The notes under the pieces: generated by a model
What the model was told of the DNA's origin: nothing
What the model saw: only the letters and a program-made list of their open reading frames with translations
The model's database searches: none
Program-made: the position numbers and the translations under genes
Origin: Peromyscus leucopus
Lineage: Eukaryota > Chordata > Mammalia > Rodentia > Cricetidae
Length of the DNA stretch: 64,000 bases
Assembly: GCF_004664715.2 (NCBI RefSeq)
Contig: NC_051072.1
Span: forward strand, 44,996,142 to 45,060,141
Direction: 5' to 3'
Part shown: in pieces, positions 1 through 12,232 of the stretch
How positions within the stretch are numbered: position 1 is the stretch's first letter
Layout of the letters: each line of letters begins with the position of its first letter

Positions 1-659
1 GCATGAAGATCAGCAAGTTGTAAATAAGGATATGGGTGTCAAGGTTAGAAACTCAATTCCAAGTAATGATGTAAAATATTTGAGGTTACCTCAAAATTGA
101 GACAATTGATGCGATGATCTGAATTATATATTAATTTAATTTGTAGTTTTATTCTCAGATGACTAAACTGTAAATTAACTTTTTGAATTCCCCAGTTCCT
201 CATCTTCTGGTTCTCTCACTACAGAATGTCTAGTTTATCCGGATTGTGTCAAGAAAGCCTTTAGAGAGTCATTACCTGAACAAATAATAAGATATAATGA
301 TTGTCAGAGAGCTATTCTGGAAATACTCTTCCCTCCTAGTTTGATTATATTGGTCCACTTTATTCTGATTTTCAATTAATTGCTATTGCAGACATTTGAC
401 ATTTCCTTGGAACGTTTCAGAATTTTCTCAGTGCTGACCACCCCCCAAATAAAAGTTTTGTGATGTCATTAGAGTCACTGTGAATTTCACAGAAGGCAAA
501 AATAATTTATTAACTGACTCACTTGACACCAGTCTTCTAGAGGAAAAGTAACTTTTGCTAAATTATGTATTTCAATATAATCATGGCTCCCTATGGGCAA
601 TCTGCCCTCCAAATAAACATTTTATCTGTGATTCTAATTTACATGTTCACCCTTCATCC
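1..659. other. Erbin intron, no feature seen
   Basis: AT-rich unique-looking sequence upstream of the CCTT microsatellite. No exon or repeat recognised. Confidence 0.5.
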
Positions 660-779
660 ATCCTTCCTTCCTTCCTTATTTCTTCCCTCCCTCCCTCCCT
701 CCCTCCCTCCCTCCCTCCCTCCCCCCTCCCCTCCCTCCCTCCCTCCCTCCCTCCCTCCCTCCTTCCTTCCTTCCTTCCA
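660..779. repeat. (CCTT/CCCT)n microsatellite
   Basis: A near-pure pyrimidine run on the plus strand (purines on the minus strand). It creates spurious Pro/Ser-rich open frames. Confidence 0.95.
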
Positions 780-782
780 CTT

Positions 783-935
783 TTTTCTTTTGGTTTTACA
801 AGAAAAGGTTCCTCTGTGAAACAGTCCTGATTGTCCTGGAACTCACTCTGTAGACCAGACTGGTCTCAAACTCAGAGATCCGCCTGTTTCCGCCTCCTGA
901 GTGCTGGGATTAAAGGCGTGTGCCACCACTGGTTG
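783..935 (-). mobile_element. B1 SINE, antisense
   Basis: Reverse B1 ('tggaactcactctgtagacc' ... 'gtgctgggattaaaggcgtg'), directly after a CCTT/CCCT microsatellite. Confidence 0.85.
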
Positions 936-1051
936 GCCACATTTTCTTTAATATTATTTTAGAATTGGAAGCTGATGTATTGCTTAAATTTTATGTAATA
1001 CTTAATACAAAACTAGACATAAAGCATTTGCTGTCTTTATCTTTTATTCAG

Positions 1052-1228
1052 GCTTCAGAAAGTACTACAGTGAAAAGCAAACTTGATGAAAGAGAAGAGT
1101 GTATGAATTCTGTACAGAAGATGAGTGAGCCTGAGGCTGAGGCCAGTCCTGGAAATGTACCAGTGACTGCAAACAGGAAAGTCTCCGGGAACCTGAAGCA
1201 TATTGTCAACCATGATGATGTGTTTGAG
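1052..1228 (+). CDS. Erbin: Erbin coding exon A (partial gene; first exon in window)
   Basis: This internal exon is 59 codons long and reads ASESTTVKSK...NHDDVFE. It is flanked by a pyrimidine-rich acceptor (ttttattcag) and a gtatga donor. It starts and ends in phase 0 and joins in frame to the next exon (ESEELSSDEE). Erbin (ERBB2-interacting protein, LAP2) is a basolateral scaffold with N-terminal leucine-rich repeats, a long disordered middle and a C-terminal PDZ domain. This exon belongs to the acidic, Ser/Glu-rich linker after the repeats. The repeats themselves are encoded upstream of the window. The assignment rests on recognition of the protein across all ten exons. An open frame runs upstream of this exon from about 920, but that part is intronic and includes the acceptor. 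Confidence 0.93.
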
Positions 1229-1584
1229 GTATGACTTCATTACGACATAATCATAAGAGTTTCTAATTTAATATTTTATTGATGTTAACAATAGGAGCCT
1301 AATAGTATGATTACAGAAAATACTGCAATCCTTGAAAAATTTCACACTGCTGAAATATATCACTTTAAACTTAAAATTTTTGTACTTGTGAGTAAATGAC
1401 TTATAGGTAAATTAGATTATGATGTGTTATATAAAATGAATAATTACAATTACTTTTATTTCTTTATTTTTGTGATAATGGGTATCAAGCTCAAGTTCAT
1501 TGTCTATAACAGGTCCATGTTCTATCTCTCATCTACCTTCCCAGACCTTGCTTTTGTTTCTGTAAAATCAAAATGAAAAGTTAA

Positions 1585-1697
1585 AGACGTAGGTCAGTAG
1601 CAGAGCACTTTCCTAGCTTGCGAACAGCCCTGGAATCCATCCCTAGCACTGTGCAAAAAAAAAAAAAAAAAAAAACAAAACAAAACAAAAAAAAAAC
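1585..1697 (+). mobile_element. ID-like SINE with long A tail
   Basis: 'gtaggtcagtagcagagcac' resembles the tRNA-Ala-derived ID head. An imperfect A-run follows from 1655 to 1697. Confidence 0.6.
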
Positions 1698-1854
1698 CAA
1701 ACAGACAAAAACCTGAACAACCGAAAATGGCTGTTACATCTATCCTCAATCATTTTGCTTATGTAAGCATTCATCATTGAATGTGTTACTCATGTTTAGT
1801 GTCTAAGAATGTAGATGTAATTTCTCATATTGAATAAGTAAAAGCTATAGAACT

Positions 1855-2320
1855 TTTTTTAAAGGTTTTATTGAGAGATATCAAACCCTACACAGTTTAC
1901 TGATTCAAAGCATATAATTCAGTGGCTTAAACAATTTACAAAGTTGTAAAGCCAGTCCCACTTCCTAGCAGAGTATTTTTACAACCACAGGAAGAAAAAG
2001 AAATCTCATACTTCTGTCCCTCTTCAGGCTCTGCATCCCCCTCAACTTTAAGCAACTAATACCTACTTTGCTTGTCCTTGGTATTTTGAATAAATGAAAT
2101 CATACACTTAATAGGTTTTTGGTTTTGTTTTGTATTGTATAATATAGGCAAGTGCCCATTGAGCCATCTTAATGGCCTAATATGTGGTCTTTTATAATTT
2201 CTTTCACTTAGCATATTGTCTTGAATTTCATTGTGATATCTCTCAGTAATGCATCTTATCCCTGTGGCTGAATAATATCCTATTCAATGTATACATCTCA
2301 GGTGTAAATGAGATTGCTAA
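1855..2320 (-). mobile_element. Ancient L1-like fragment, antisense
   Basis: 'aattcagtggcttaaacaat', 'gaataaatgaaatcatacac' and 'ctgtggctgaataatatcct' follow the order of an old mammal-wide L1 3' region. About 80 bases near 2110-2190 are an insertion. Low certainty on family. Confidence 0.45.
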
Positions 2321-2344
2321 ACATATATGGAACTCTAAACTTCT

Positions 2345-2780
2345 TGAGACTTGATCTCACTTTGTAGCCCCAGATGGTGAGGAGCTCCCTGTGCAGCCCA
2401 TGTTGGTAAAACTTGGGGTATCACTCCTACATCATCCTCTTACATGCTGGGTTTATAGATGTGAATGATCATGCCTAGCTGGAACTCCATGGTGACTCCT
2501 CTAAACTCCAGTTCCAGAGGCTCCAACACCCTCTTCTGGCCTTCATTGGTTTTGCACACACATGGTACACAGACATACAAACAGGCAAAACACCCATGCA
2601 TACACAACAAAAATAAGTACATCTTTAAAGATATGAATAGAGATTGGCAAACTATTTCATTACAATAGACAGTATTTTTGTGTGCCAAGAACTGGAGCTG
2701 CCATGTGAGTGATGGAAAGTAAACCTGTATTCTCTGTAAGAGCAGCAAGTGCTCTTAATTACAGCACCATCTCCACTTTT
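2345..2780. mobile_element. Cluster of SINE fragments (B1-like antisense, B2/B3 sense, B2/B3 antisense)
   Basis: 2345-2482 is an eroded reverse B1. 2483-2636 is a B2/B3 3' part ('ccaacaccctcttctggcct'). 2680-2778 is a reverse B2/B3 ('agtgctcttaattacagcac catctcc'). Confidence 0.65.
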
Positions 2781-3501
2781 CATACTTTTATTATGGCACT
2801 TATAAAGACATAAAAGTCCTTAGTACTGTTTGGTTTTTCCTTTGTCATGGGAACAAGTTATGTAAAGAATTTGCTTTAGTTTCATCTTAGTACCTAGGAA
2901 TGATTATCCAGCAAGAGATCTGATATCATGCATACCATATGATATCAAAATCTTTCTATTAATAGTTGTTAGAAAGTTATTTTCTTTGCTGACACTACTC
3001 AGTAGTAGGTAATCTGGAACAATTGGTGGTATATTGGTTGTAATAAACATGGACAGTAACAATCCCGTTTTCAAATTCACATTGATAGCAGTCCATCCTA
3101 GAAGATACCTTAGAAGCTAAGTATACTTAAGAGACTAAACTTGACAATTAGGGAGAGACTCTGGTGAGGGACTCTGTAAACTGACTCTTTCAAAGACAGG
3201 ACTGTGTTTTGCTCATTTTTGCCTGCCTATAACCTCACATAATTCTGACACACAGTAACTATTATAGCTTCAAAAATGATACTGTAAATATGTTAATATG
3301 TTGTTAATAACTGCTGTAGTTTATTGTTGTACTTGAAAGAGTGAAGTCATGCAGATTTTTGTCCACTATTACCATTAAAAAGCAGTCTCATACATGTTCG
3401 TGGTGATATACTTTGTTTTCCCTGCGGTTTTTATGGTGTATTTATTCATTTACAAAGTCCAAAGTTTAATGTTTCTATTTCCCCCTTTTTCCTTATGCTA
3501 G

Positions 3502-3616
3502 GAATCTGAAGAACTTTCTTCTGATGAAGAAATGAAAATGGCAGAGATGCGACCCCCGTTAATTGAAACCTCGATTAACCAACCCAAAGTTGTAGCACTT
3601 AGTAATAACAAAAAAG
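3502..3616 (+). CDS. Erbin: Erbin coding exon B
   Basis: This 115-bp exon encodes ESEELSSDEEMKMAEM...VVALSNNKK plus one base of the next codon. The acceptor is ttatgctag, and the donor reads gttaga, with T at +3 and A at +4, so it is weaker than consensus. It enters in phase 0 and leaves in phase 1; the split codon is completed by the next exon to give Asp. The acidic SSDEE run is typical of the Erbin linker. It is joined by introns of about 2.3 kb and 1.9 kb to its neighbours. Confidence 0.93.
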
Positions 3617-4382
3617 GTTAGACGTTGAGGGGAAGCATTAGCACTAGAGGTGGCGTAAATAAGATGTATTCATTCTGTGGGAATAAATTTTATTGAATGT
3701 CACATTATTGCAACGTTTTGAAAACAAAATTTAAAACTGCCATTCCAAAATGTTCTTCTTATTTCCCATTTTTAAAGAAAGATATCAGTAGGTCCTCCCC
3801 ACCCACATGCAGACTGTGTTTGTAAGGGCATGGACATTAAAGGGCAATAATTATAATTCCATTTCTGTTGCTCATCTTCTAAATATGTTATCCTTGTTTG
3901 CTTAATTTTATCCCATGTATTCAGGACAAATTACAATGAGGCTGATGAAGGATTTTACATAAAATACATAACATAGTACCTGATATGTATTAGATGCATA
4001 TTATTTTATTCTTACCTATTCCAGAATGGTATTAAGCCCTCTTCCCCAGTTTTTGCCAACTAATTTTCATATAAGACAATATTAGACTCTTAGAAGTGAA
4101 GTAATTTGTAACGAACGCCTATCTTGTCACACATACCTCTTACAACTAGTGCCTGATTAGCTTTGCATTATCTCTACCAAGTGTTTATCCAGGCTGTTGC
4201 CTTCATATCACTAATGATATTACCATGATGCTTTATAACGATACTTAGAAACTATTGAATACTTTATTTACCAGTTGCTTAGGTATACTACTGTGCTAAA
4301 CAGTTGGGTGTCATAATAGCCCCATAAAAAGGACTTCAAAGGCAATCTAGTGGTATATTTATAAATTAAGAAACCAAGACTT

Positions 4383-4577
4383 GAGCCAGGCGGTGGCAGC
4401 ATAAGCCTTTACTTTAATCCCAGCACTTGGGAGGCAGAGGCCAGCGGATCTCTGTGAGTTCAAGGCCAGCCTGGGCTACAGAGTGAGTTCCAGGAAAGGT
4501 GCAAAGCTACACAGAGAAACCCTGTATCAAGAAACCAAAAAAAAAAAAAAAAAAAAATAAAAGAAAGAAAGAAAGAA
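4383..4577 (+). mobile_element. B1 SINE with A-rich tail
   Basis: 'ttaatcccagcacttgggag' and 'caggaaaggtgcaaagctac' identify the cricetid-like B1 form. The tail grades into (GAAA)n. Confidence 0.9.
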
Positions 4578-4871
4578 ACCAAGACTCAGGTACCTTGAGG
4601 TTGGGATTACTAGACCATTTGAGCCAAGCTTGTAAGAAAAACAAATATACCTTCCATTCATATGCTGCTCTATGGCTATGTCTGGGTATACTAATTCCTT
4701 GATTTGCCTAGAATTGAGTTTTTTAAAAAGAGCTTTTTTATGACTGTTTTCAAAACTGCTTTTTACACTTACGCCTTAGTGAAATGGAAATACTGGTTTG
4801 TTTTGTTTTGTTTCATTGTTAGGTAAACAGCCCCTCACATACTGAGAGATTACCACTTTATAAGCAGTTCT

Positions 4872-5040
4872 TTGAGGTTGGAGAAATACAGAGGACCCAT
4901 GTTTGGTTCCCAGCACTCATGTACGGTGGCTCACTTTGTAACTTCCACTCCAGGGGAAATGATACCTCTGACCTCTGTGGATATTTTACTCAAATGCACA
5001 TACATACATAGATATAAATATAAAAATAAATTTTTAAACA
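4872..5040 (+). mobile_element. B3/B2-like SINE
   Basis: 'tggttcccagcactcatgta' and an A-rich, CATA-rich 3' end. Confidence 0.6.
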
Positions 5041-5500
5041 TTTGTATGACATACGGGAACTGACCTGTGAAAATCATTCATTTTGTTTATGTATTGATTA
5101 CATTGCTCAATTTTATTATCAAAATAAATTGAAGAAATTCCATGTGCATATGTGTTACCCAGATAAACTATAGGGAGGTTGTAAACGGTTAAGTATATTT
5201 TTATTACGAGTTCTTAAAATAGGAAGAATGTTCACCAAAATGAGTAAGTAGCCTTTGAAAACTGTCCATCATTTTATCAGTAAGCTAAATCAAATCTTAG
5301 GTACCCTTAACTTTGATTGCATTAAAAAAATGATACCACTACTTTAAAATTCTTTAATTTTTGTATATATTTAGGATTTAATTTTCAGAGATGCCTCTGA
5401 TTATCTTACTTATCACATTGTACATAGAATCAATACAAAAACTTTCCATTAATTCTTAGTAAATTTATTATTGCTCTTAAATATTCTGTTGTTGTTTCAG

Positions 5501-5684
5501 ATGATGCAAAGGATACAGATTCTTTATCAGATGAAGTCACACACAATAGCAATCAGAATAACAGCAACTGTTCTTCTCCGTCTCGGATGTCTGACTCAGT
5601 TTCTCTGAATACTGATAGTAGTCAAGATACCTCACTCTGTTCTCCAGTGAAGCAAACACCTATCGATAGTAACTCCAAAATCAG
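5501..5684 (+). CDS. Erbin: Erbin coding exon C
   Basis: This 184-bp exon has acceptor gttgtttcag and donor gtttgt. It encodes a serine- and asparagine-rich stretch (DDAKDTDSLSDEVTHNSNQN, then CSSPSRMSDSVSL, ending PIDSNSKI). It leaves in phase 2, and the final two bases (ag) combine with the first base of the big exon at 9905 to give Arg. No folded domain is visible; it is part of the disordered linker between the leucine-rich repeats and the PDZ domain. Confidence 0.93.
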
Positions 5685-6023
5685 GTTTGTGAACATTTAA
5701 TAAGATTATTTACTTACATAATAAATAGGAGTAATACAAATAATAAATATAGGGCCAAACATAAGTGTTTTCACAAATATTATGCAAGTGACTTAGGTAA
5801 TGTATTTCTTCCATTTTGAAACTGATTGATTAGTGGTTATACAGTTCTATTTTAAAATAGCATTTTTTTAGTTGAGAAAGTAACAACAAAATATAGTAGA
5901 TTCTTAATCTCTAGGTGAAATGAACAAACATAAGTATTTCAAGGTGTTAGAACATTTAAACAGCCAATATGAGGAAGTTCAGATTGAAAGATTTTTTTTT
6001 TAATCCTTAGAAATCCTGTTAAT

Positions 6024-7984
6024 TACATTCTGTTGCTATGATAAAATGCCATGACCAAAAGCAACTTATGGAAGAAATAGTTTTTTTGGCTTACAGCTCC
6101 AGAGGGAGCGTCTATAATGGTTAGGGAAGCATGGTAGTAGGCAGCTGGAGTAGGAAGCTGAGAGATCATACCTCCAACCATATGCAGAAAGCAGGGGTCA
6201 AACTGGCAGTGGGGTGAAGCTATAAATTCTCAAGCCCACTCCTAGTGATCCAGCAGTGCTCCATTCCCTGTCTGCCATAGGCTCATGGTCATATCGTAAT
6301 GTAGAGTGCATTTCAGTCAGTGTTTAACATTCTCATGGTCGTTAACAGTCTTAACACAATTCAAAAGTCTCAAGTCTCTTTGGGGACTCAACACAGTCTC
6401 TTAACTGTGACATTCCAACCTATAAAGTATAAGAAAAAAAAAGTATACTTCCAGCATACTGTGGCATGGAATATACAATACCATTCTAAAAGGGAGGACT
6501 GAGGACATAGTGAGGGAATACTGAACCAAAGCAAGACCAAAACTCAGCAGAGTGTACTCCAAATCCTACAACTTCGTGTCCAGTGTCCAGTTCTGCGTGT
6601 CTAGCTCTGTGGCCTGTGCACACATCGTTCTGTATACGTCTCTCTATAATCGGCTCTTGGCAGATGTCTCATGATTCTGGTGTGTCTAACAGTTTCTACT
6701 GCAACCCAGACTTTGCCTTCAAAGTTTCATGAAATGGCCTCTCATGGCCCTTTCACAGCAACTCCAACCTTGCCAAACTTTGCCTGTCCTCAATGGCTCT
6801 CTGAAACTATATAGGAGGAATCCATGGCCACCTGACTCTTACATTTTCATGCTATGGATGGCATTGGCAAGTTAAATTGACAGCTTGAGATGGGCCCTTG
6901 ATGCCTTATTCCACATTAGTAGCATCTTTTATATGTTAAGCAGTTGCTTTCTGGGAGCAGTAAAACCTCTTAGGTTTCTTTCCTGAGTTGGAAGGCTCGC
7001 TGAGTGGGGTCTTGCCCTGAAGGCACCCTTCTTGTTATTCTGGTGCAGAGCAGGGCACTGTCCTTAATGGTGCTATCTCTAGAACAATTACATTCCCTTT
7101 TCTAGCACTTGCATTGTCTGTAATATTAAGTGTTCTTATTCTCTCCAAACAGTACATTTTTCATTTCTTTTGTTATATTTGTTGTTTCTCATTATAGATT
7201 TGTATAAAGATTAATCAATAGTAACTATGCCAGAGACTGAACATTATACTATCTTGAAATTTCATGCCCCAAAGAAATTAGTTCATTACTTTTGTTTTGT
7301 TTTTAGATAGAATCTTACCACATAACCCTGGCTAGCCTTGAACTCACAGAGATCCTCCTGCTTCAGCCTCCCTTATACTGGATTAAGAGGTGTACATAGC
7401 CGTAGCTGGATATTACTTAGTTTAGCATCAGGCAAGTTCTTAGGACAGAGAAGGCAGCCACATTCTTTGCCAGCCTGTCATCGGATGGCCAGTCGCACAG
7501 TTGCTAAAACGGCTCTTGAGCAGGGCCTCTCCCATACTCAGCACTTCCAGCACTGCTGTCCCCAGGTCTCTGCTTCATTTTTACTGCAGCCTTCAACAGT
7601 TCACCACAGTCCTCCAGGAACAACCTGGTCAGACTCTTTACAGCGACCCACTCCCTGGTGCCATCTTCTTTTTGTTGCTGTGATAAAATACCATGACCAA
7701 ACAGGATGTATGGGAAAAGTTTATTTGTGTTTATGGTTCCTAAGGGAGAGTCATGGCAGCAGGCAGCTGAGAGATCACATCTCTAACCAAAGCTAGAAAG
7801 CAGAGAGCAAATTGGAAATGAGGCAAGGCTATAAACTCTTAAAGCTGGTCCCTAATAACATGCTTCTTTTGGCAAGACCTCACGCCCTAAAGTTCCCCTA
7901 AATAGCATCATCGACTAGAGAGAGACCAAGTGCCCTCACACCTGAGCCTATGTGGGGCATGTCTCATTCAGACACCATAGAAAT
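6024..7984 (-). mobile_element. MT/ORR1-type MaLR element, two LTRs plus internal part
   Basis: Antisense MaLR LTRs are recognised at about 6024-6330 and 7663-7984. Both open with a motif like 'ttgctgtgataaaataccatgacc', the reverse of the MT LTR 3' end. Between them lies the non-coding internal sequence typical of MT elements (e.g. gtctcaagtctctttgggga), interrupted by a B1-like fragment at 7283-7400. The copy is old and diverged, sits in the Erbin intron between exons C and D, and has no coding capacity. Confidence 0.65.
7283..7400 (-). mobile_element. B1-like fragment inside MaLR internal part
   Basis: 'cttgaactcacagagatcct cctgcttcagcctccc' is a reverse B1 core. Confidence 0.65.
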
Positions 7985-8171
7985 GCTGGACCATTCTAAG
8001 GAGGTGCCATTGAGGATTCATTCAGATACTCTTGTGTGGTGCTGTATATTGTCCTCAATTTTGTTAGGAAAACTCTTTTGAAAGAAAGCTGTATGTAAAC
8101 TTAAAGTCTTTTACCCTGGGTTCAGTAGAAGTTTAAAAGTCATTTTATTATTTCAAGAAACTTGGTCATCT

Positions 8172-8285
8172 TTAGTTCAGACACTTGGGAGGCAGAGGCA
8201 GGAGGATCTCTGTGAGTTCAAGGACAGCAGGATGGTCTACAGAGCTAAGCTACACAGAGAAACCTTGTTTTGGGGGGGACAGAGG
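8172..8285 (+). mobile_element. B1 SINE, internally rearranged
   Basis: 'cacttgggaggcagaggcag' then 'tacacagagaaaccttgttt'; part of the centre is missing. Confidence 0.75.
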
Positions 8286-8289
8286 GGGG

Positions 8290-9241
8290 AGAAACTTGGT
8301 TATGACAGATCACAAAAGAGACAATGCCGTTCAACTGTGGATTCAGTCTTTAAGCTAGAAGTCTACTTGAGGGAAAGATTTAGGCTGCTACTGAACCACA
8401 TTCTGGTTTTACAGGTATTTTAAACCATGACTAGAGTTAAACTGTTCTTAACTTGCAGACATATTTAGGTAAAAACTGTTCTTGACTTACTGTAAAAAGA
8501 ATACTAATATTCTGTCTGAATATGACTTCAAATATTACATTATCCGTTCTCTTAATTTTATATTATAGGCTTAGTAGAATGCTGATTTTAGAATCCCTTC
8601 CATGTTAAAGAAAATGGTTAATTTGTTGAAATATAAAACTTTCCTAATGTTACTGTTGGCAAGTAGTATGGTATAAATCATCCTTTTATATAACAAAAGT
8701 ATTAAACAAGGAGTATAGGGGTACATTTTATATGCTTTTTTAATAACTGCAATTTTAGTGTAGTGCCAAGGACTAGATATTTCTGTTCTATACCACCAGT
8801 GGAAATGAAATATTTTCTATAGTTTTAGAATGACACATTTATGAAATATTTGCCAAATAACTTTGTACCACTGAGTAATGATTATGTAGTTTCTCTTTTG
8901 GTCCCTTTATGAACTTAGGTATTTATGTAGTTATTTGTTTTAGTTTAACTTAATTGTTTATATATTTGGATTTAGTTTAACTTAATTGTTTATATATTTG
9001 GATTTAATAACCACTTGTTAAGAATGGTAGCCTATTATTAATGCAGTTAATGTAAAGCTTCAGAATTACTTGTGAAATAGTCCTTTGCCATTTACTTAAT
9101 CACTCAAGTTACTGTCTGACTCTCAATGTAGCTTTCCCACATTTGTGAAATAAGACAGAAGATACACCATTCTGTTTGTGTTCTTAGCTTAGCCCTAGTA
9201 GCCTATTTTGTAGAAAGTTTGATTGAACATTGTGATGAAAA
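8290..9241. other. Erbin intron, AT-rich, no repeat apart from a 32-bp duplication
   Basis: No exon, SINE or LTR is recognisable between the B1 fragment at 8.2 kb and the solo LTR at 9248. Confidence 0.5.
8939..9003 (+). repeat. 32-bp tandem duplication in Erbin intron
   Basis: The unit tttagtttaacttaattgtt tatatatttgga is present twice in direct succession. Confidence 0.92.
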
Positions 9242-9247
9242 TTAATC

Positions 9248-9606
9248 TGTTGGCGGAGTTTTCCTGTGTCCCTGAGGTTGCTTCCCAAATAACCAGCACA
9301 GAGACTTAATATTATAAATGCTCGGCCAACAGTTCAGGCTTGTTACTAGCTAACTCTTACATTTTAAACGAACCCATATTTCTTTCTACTCTCTGCCATG
9401 TGGCTCATGGCTTGTTACCTCATTTTCTACACATCCTGCTTCCTCTGCATCTGCTGGCATCTCCTCTGACTCTGTCCTTCTTCATCCCATCATCCTTAGT
9501 TTGGTTGTTCCACCTATACTTCCTGCCAGGCTACCGGCAAGTCAGCTTTTTATTAAACCAGTTTGAGTGACAAATCTGTACAATACAAAAGGATTACTCC
9601 ACAGCA
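9248..9606 (-). mobile_element. Solo ERV class-II-like LTR, antisense in Erbin intron
   Basis: Read on the minus strand the 359-bp unit begins TGCTGTGGAGTAATCC and ends CCGCCAACA (TG...CA). It carries AATAAA-like and CCAAT-like promoter sequence related to the other LTRs here. It is flanked by a perfect 6-bp target duplication TTAATC (9242-9247 and 9607-9612). No internal region or second LTR is present, so it is a recombination product. Confidence 0.85.
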
Positions 9607-9904
9607 TTAATCTTGATATTGTTAATGACTTTTAGCTGTTTTACTTGTTTTTCTAACAATGTAATTCTACTACTTGACAAAGTTCTTTATTTAACTGTAA
9701 TTTTAACTGATATAAAAACACAAAACTTGTACATATCAGTAGGTTATAGTGATGTTTTAATATTTGTATATTATAATTAAGGTCTTCATCTGGCACTCCA
9801 TCAATTATTTAACTTGTGTTCACTGCATATCAAATAGTTATTAATGACTCTGTTACCAAGAAAACTTGTCTTTATTACTTTCTTATAAAATTATTTTATT
9901 TTAG

Positions 9905-11432
9905 GCAAGAAGATGAAAATTTTAACAGCCTTTTACAAAATGGAGATATTTTAAACAGTTCACCAGAAGAAAAATTCAAAGTTAATGATAAAAAGGATTT
10001 TAAGTTGCCTGAATATGATTTGAATATTGAAGAGCGATTAGTTCTGATTGAAAAAGATGACTCAAAAGTCACATCTGATGAATCTCACCAGTTAGACCAT
10101 ATCAACATGAATCTTAATAAACTTGTGACAAATAATATGTTCCAGCCAGAAATAAAGGAAAGATCAAAGACACAGGATACAGGCTTTTTAAGTAGTCATT
10201 CTCAAAGTGAAGCTCGGCACACAGAAAATGGAAATAAGTATCCGAATTTGGAATTCATAAATAAGATTAATGGTCTTTCCGAGGAAGTTGCACAGTCTGC
10301 CGGTGGGATTGAACCACAGAACTCCAGTTCTGCTGACGTGAGTATTTCTAAAAGCACTGAAGATCTCTCCCCTCAGAGAAGTGGTCCAGTCGGATCTGTC
10401 GTGAAATCTCATAGTATAACGAACATGGAGACTGGAGGCTTAAAGATCTATGACATTCTTAGTGATGATGATCCTCAGGCACCAAGTGCAGCAGTTAAAG
10501 TCACCTCCGCCGCGGATGGGAAAAACATAGTGAGGAGCAAGTCTGCCACACTGCTGTATGACCAGCCCCTGCAGGTGTTCACCGCTTCTTCCTCGTCTTC
10601 TGACCTAATGGCGGGTACAAAGGCGCTGTTCAGGTTTGATTCAAATCACAACCCTGAAGAGCCAGATATAATAAGAGCCCCCGCAGTAACTGGTCCCCAG
10701 TCTACACCTCAACTCTATGGTCCTCCGCAGTATAATGTCCAGTACAGTGGTACTGCTGCAGTCAAAGACAGTTTGTGGCACCCTAAACAGAATTCACAAC
10801 TAGATCCTGTCAGTTTTCCTCCTCAGCGCCTTCCTAGATCAGAGAGCGCAGAAAATCACAGTTATGCAAAGCATTCTGCCAATATGAATTTCTCTAACCA
10901 TAACAATGTTAGAGCCAATACTGCATACCATTTACATCAGAGACTTGCTCCAGCCAGACATGGAGAAATGTGGGCTATCTCCCCAAATGACCGGCTAGTT
11001 CCAACAGGAGCTCGGACGGCAGTTCAGCGACAGAGTAGTGTGTCATCAACAGCTTCTATAAATCTTGGTGATCCTGGTCTCACGAGGCGTACTCAAATTT
11101 CTGAAGGAGATTATTTATCATACAGAGAGTTACATTCAATGGGAAGAACACCAATGATGTCAGGATCACAGAGACCTCTTTCTGCTCGAGCATACAGCAT
11201 TGATGGCCCAAATACTTCGAGGCCTCAGAGTGCCCGCCCCTCTGTTAACGAAATACCAGAGAGAACTATGTCAGTTAGTGACTTCAATTACTCAAGGACT
11301 AGTCCTTCTAAAAGACCAAACGCAAGGGTTGGTTCTGAACATTCTTTATTAGATCCTCCAGGAAAAAGTAAAGTACCTCATGACTGGCGAGAACAAGTAC
11401 TTCGACATATTGAGGCCAAAAAGTTAGAAAAG
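9905..11432 (+). CDS. Erbin: Erbin large central exon D (disordered linker)
   Basis: This 1,528-bp exon is the largest in the gene and contributes about 509 residues. It follows acceptor tattttattttag and ends at donor gtaatt after ...HIEAKKLEK. The frame stays open 89 bp upstream and 33 bp downstream, but those tails are intron. The protein is low-complexity and rich in Ser, Pro, Asn and Gln, with recognisable Erbin segments such as SISKSTEDLSPQ, HSITNMETGGLKIYDILSDD, IVRSKSATLLYDQPLQVF, AISPNDRL, RPLSARAYSIDGPN and RVGSEHSLLDPPGKSKVPHD. The published SMAD-binding region of Erbin lies in this part of the protein between repeats and PDZ (established for the family; not visible as a fold). Serine-rich RSxS-like motifs suggest phosphorylation, by inference. 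The exon ends in phase 0, so exons E, F or G can all be joined to it. Confidence 0.96.
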
Positions 11433-12117
11433 GTAATTGATCATGTTTTTTTACTCCCTTTCTGAATTTATTTATTTTTCCTTAGAAATGGTTCATCCTT
11501 TGTTTTAATCAGTGAAATAAGACAGTCTGAATTTTTTCTATTTACAATCTAGGTGTTTTTCCCTGTTGCTGGAACAGAGTTCTAAATTTAACCTTAAGCT
11601 AGGACAAGTGAGATGGGTGTGCACGCTGCTTTCTTACTCCTCCAAGTCTCTGGTGGTCATGTTGTCTCCTTATGCTTGTGTGTCTCTTTTAGCCTGCACA
11701 TGCATACTAGATACAATACATATACACAAGCATGGTCAGCGTTTTCTGAACTGATCACTACCAGTGATGATTATGTAAATATTGTAAGACAATATCAGTT
11801 TACTGTATAATTACTAAAAATACAGGAAATACATCTGCACGGGTAAATATTTCATCAGAACCCTTTTTTTCCAGTCTATATTAAATAAACTAACATCATC
11901 ACTGACACGGATGACTCTGGCATGGCATTTATTCTTGACTTGGCTGCACTGTGTTTCTGATGTACGTGAACAGCTCACTTGAGTGTTGGGGGGCTATAAT
12001 GCAGCTTGGGAATGTTGGTAAGGTGACTGATGCTTGTCTCCTCTCCTCACCTTATTTGTAAAGCTGTGTCTTTGGAAAGGTACATTGACAGTGGCCCAAA
12101 TGTGTAAATATAATCCT

Positions 12118-12232
12118 GAGCCCCGCATGGTGACACACACCTGTAACTGTTAGTACTGCAGGAGGATTACCAGTTTGAAGCCAGCCTGGGATACATAGAC
12201 CTTGTTTCCCTTCCCACTCCAACCCAAAGATT
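12118..12232 (+). mobile_element. Old B1/PB1-like SINE
   Basis: 'ccccgcatggtgacacacac' and 'agtttgaagccagcctggga' are recognisable B1 blocks. Confidence 0.55.

Noticed and set aside
555..830. Two overlapping Pro/Ser-rich frames
   Set aside because: They are translations of the CCTT/CCCT microsatellite and an adjoining B1.
9816..9904. ATG-initiated start of the long frame before Erbin exon D
   Set aside because: A strong acceptor (ttttattttag) lies at 9894-9904 and the residues before it do not belong to Erbin. It is intron read-through.
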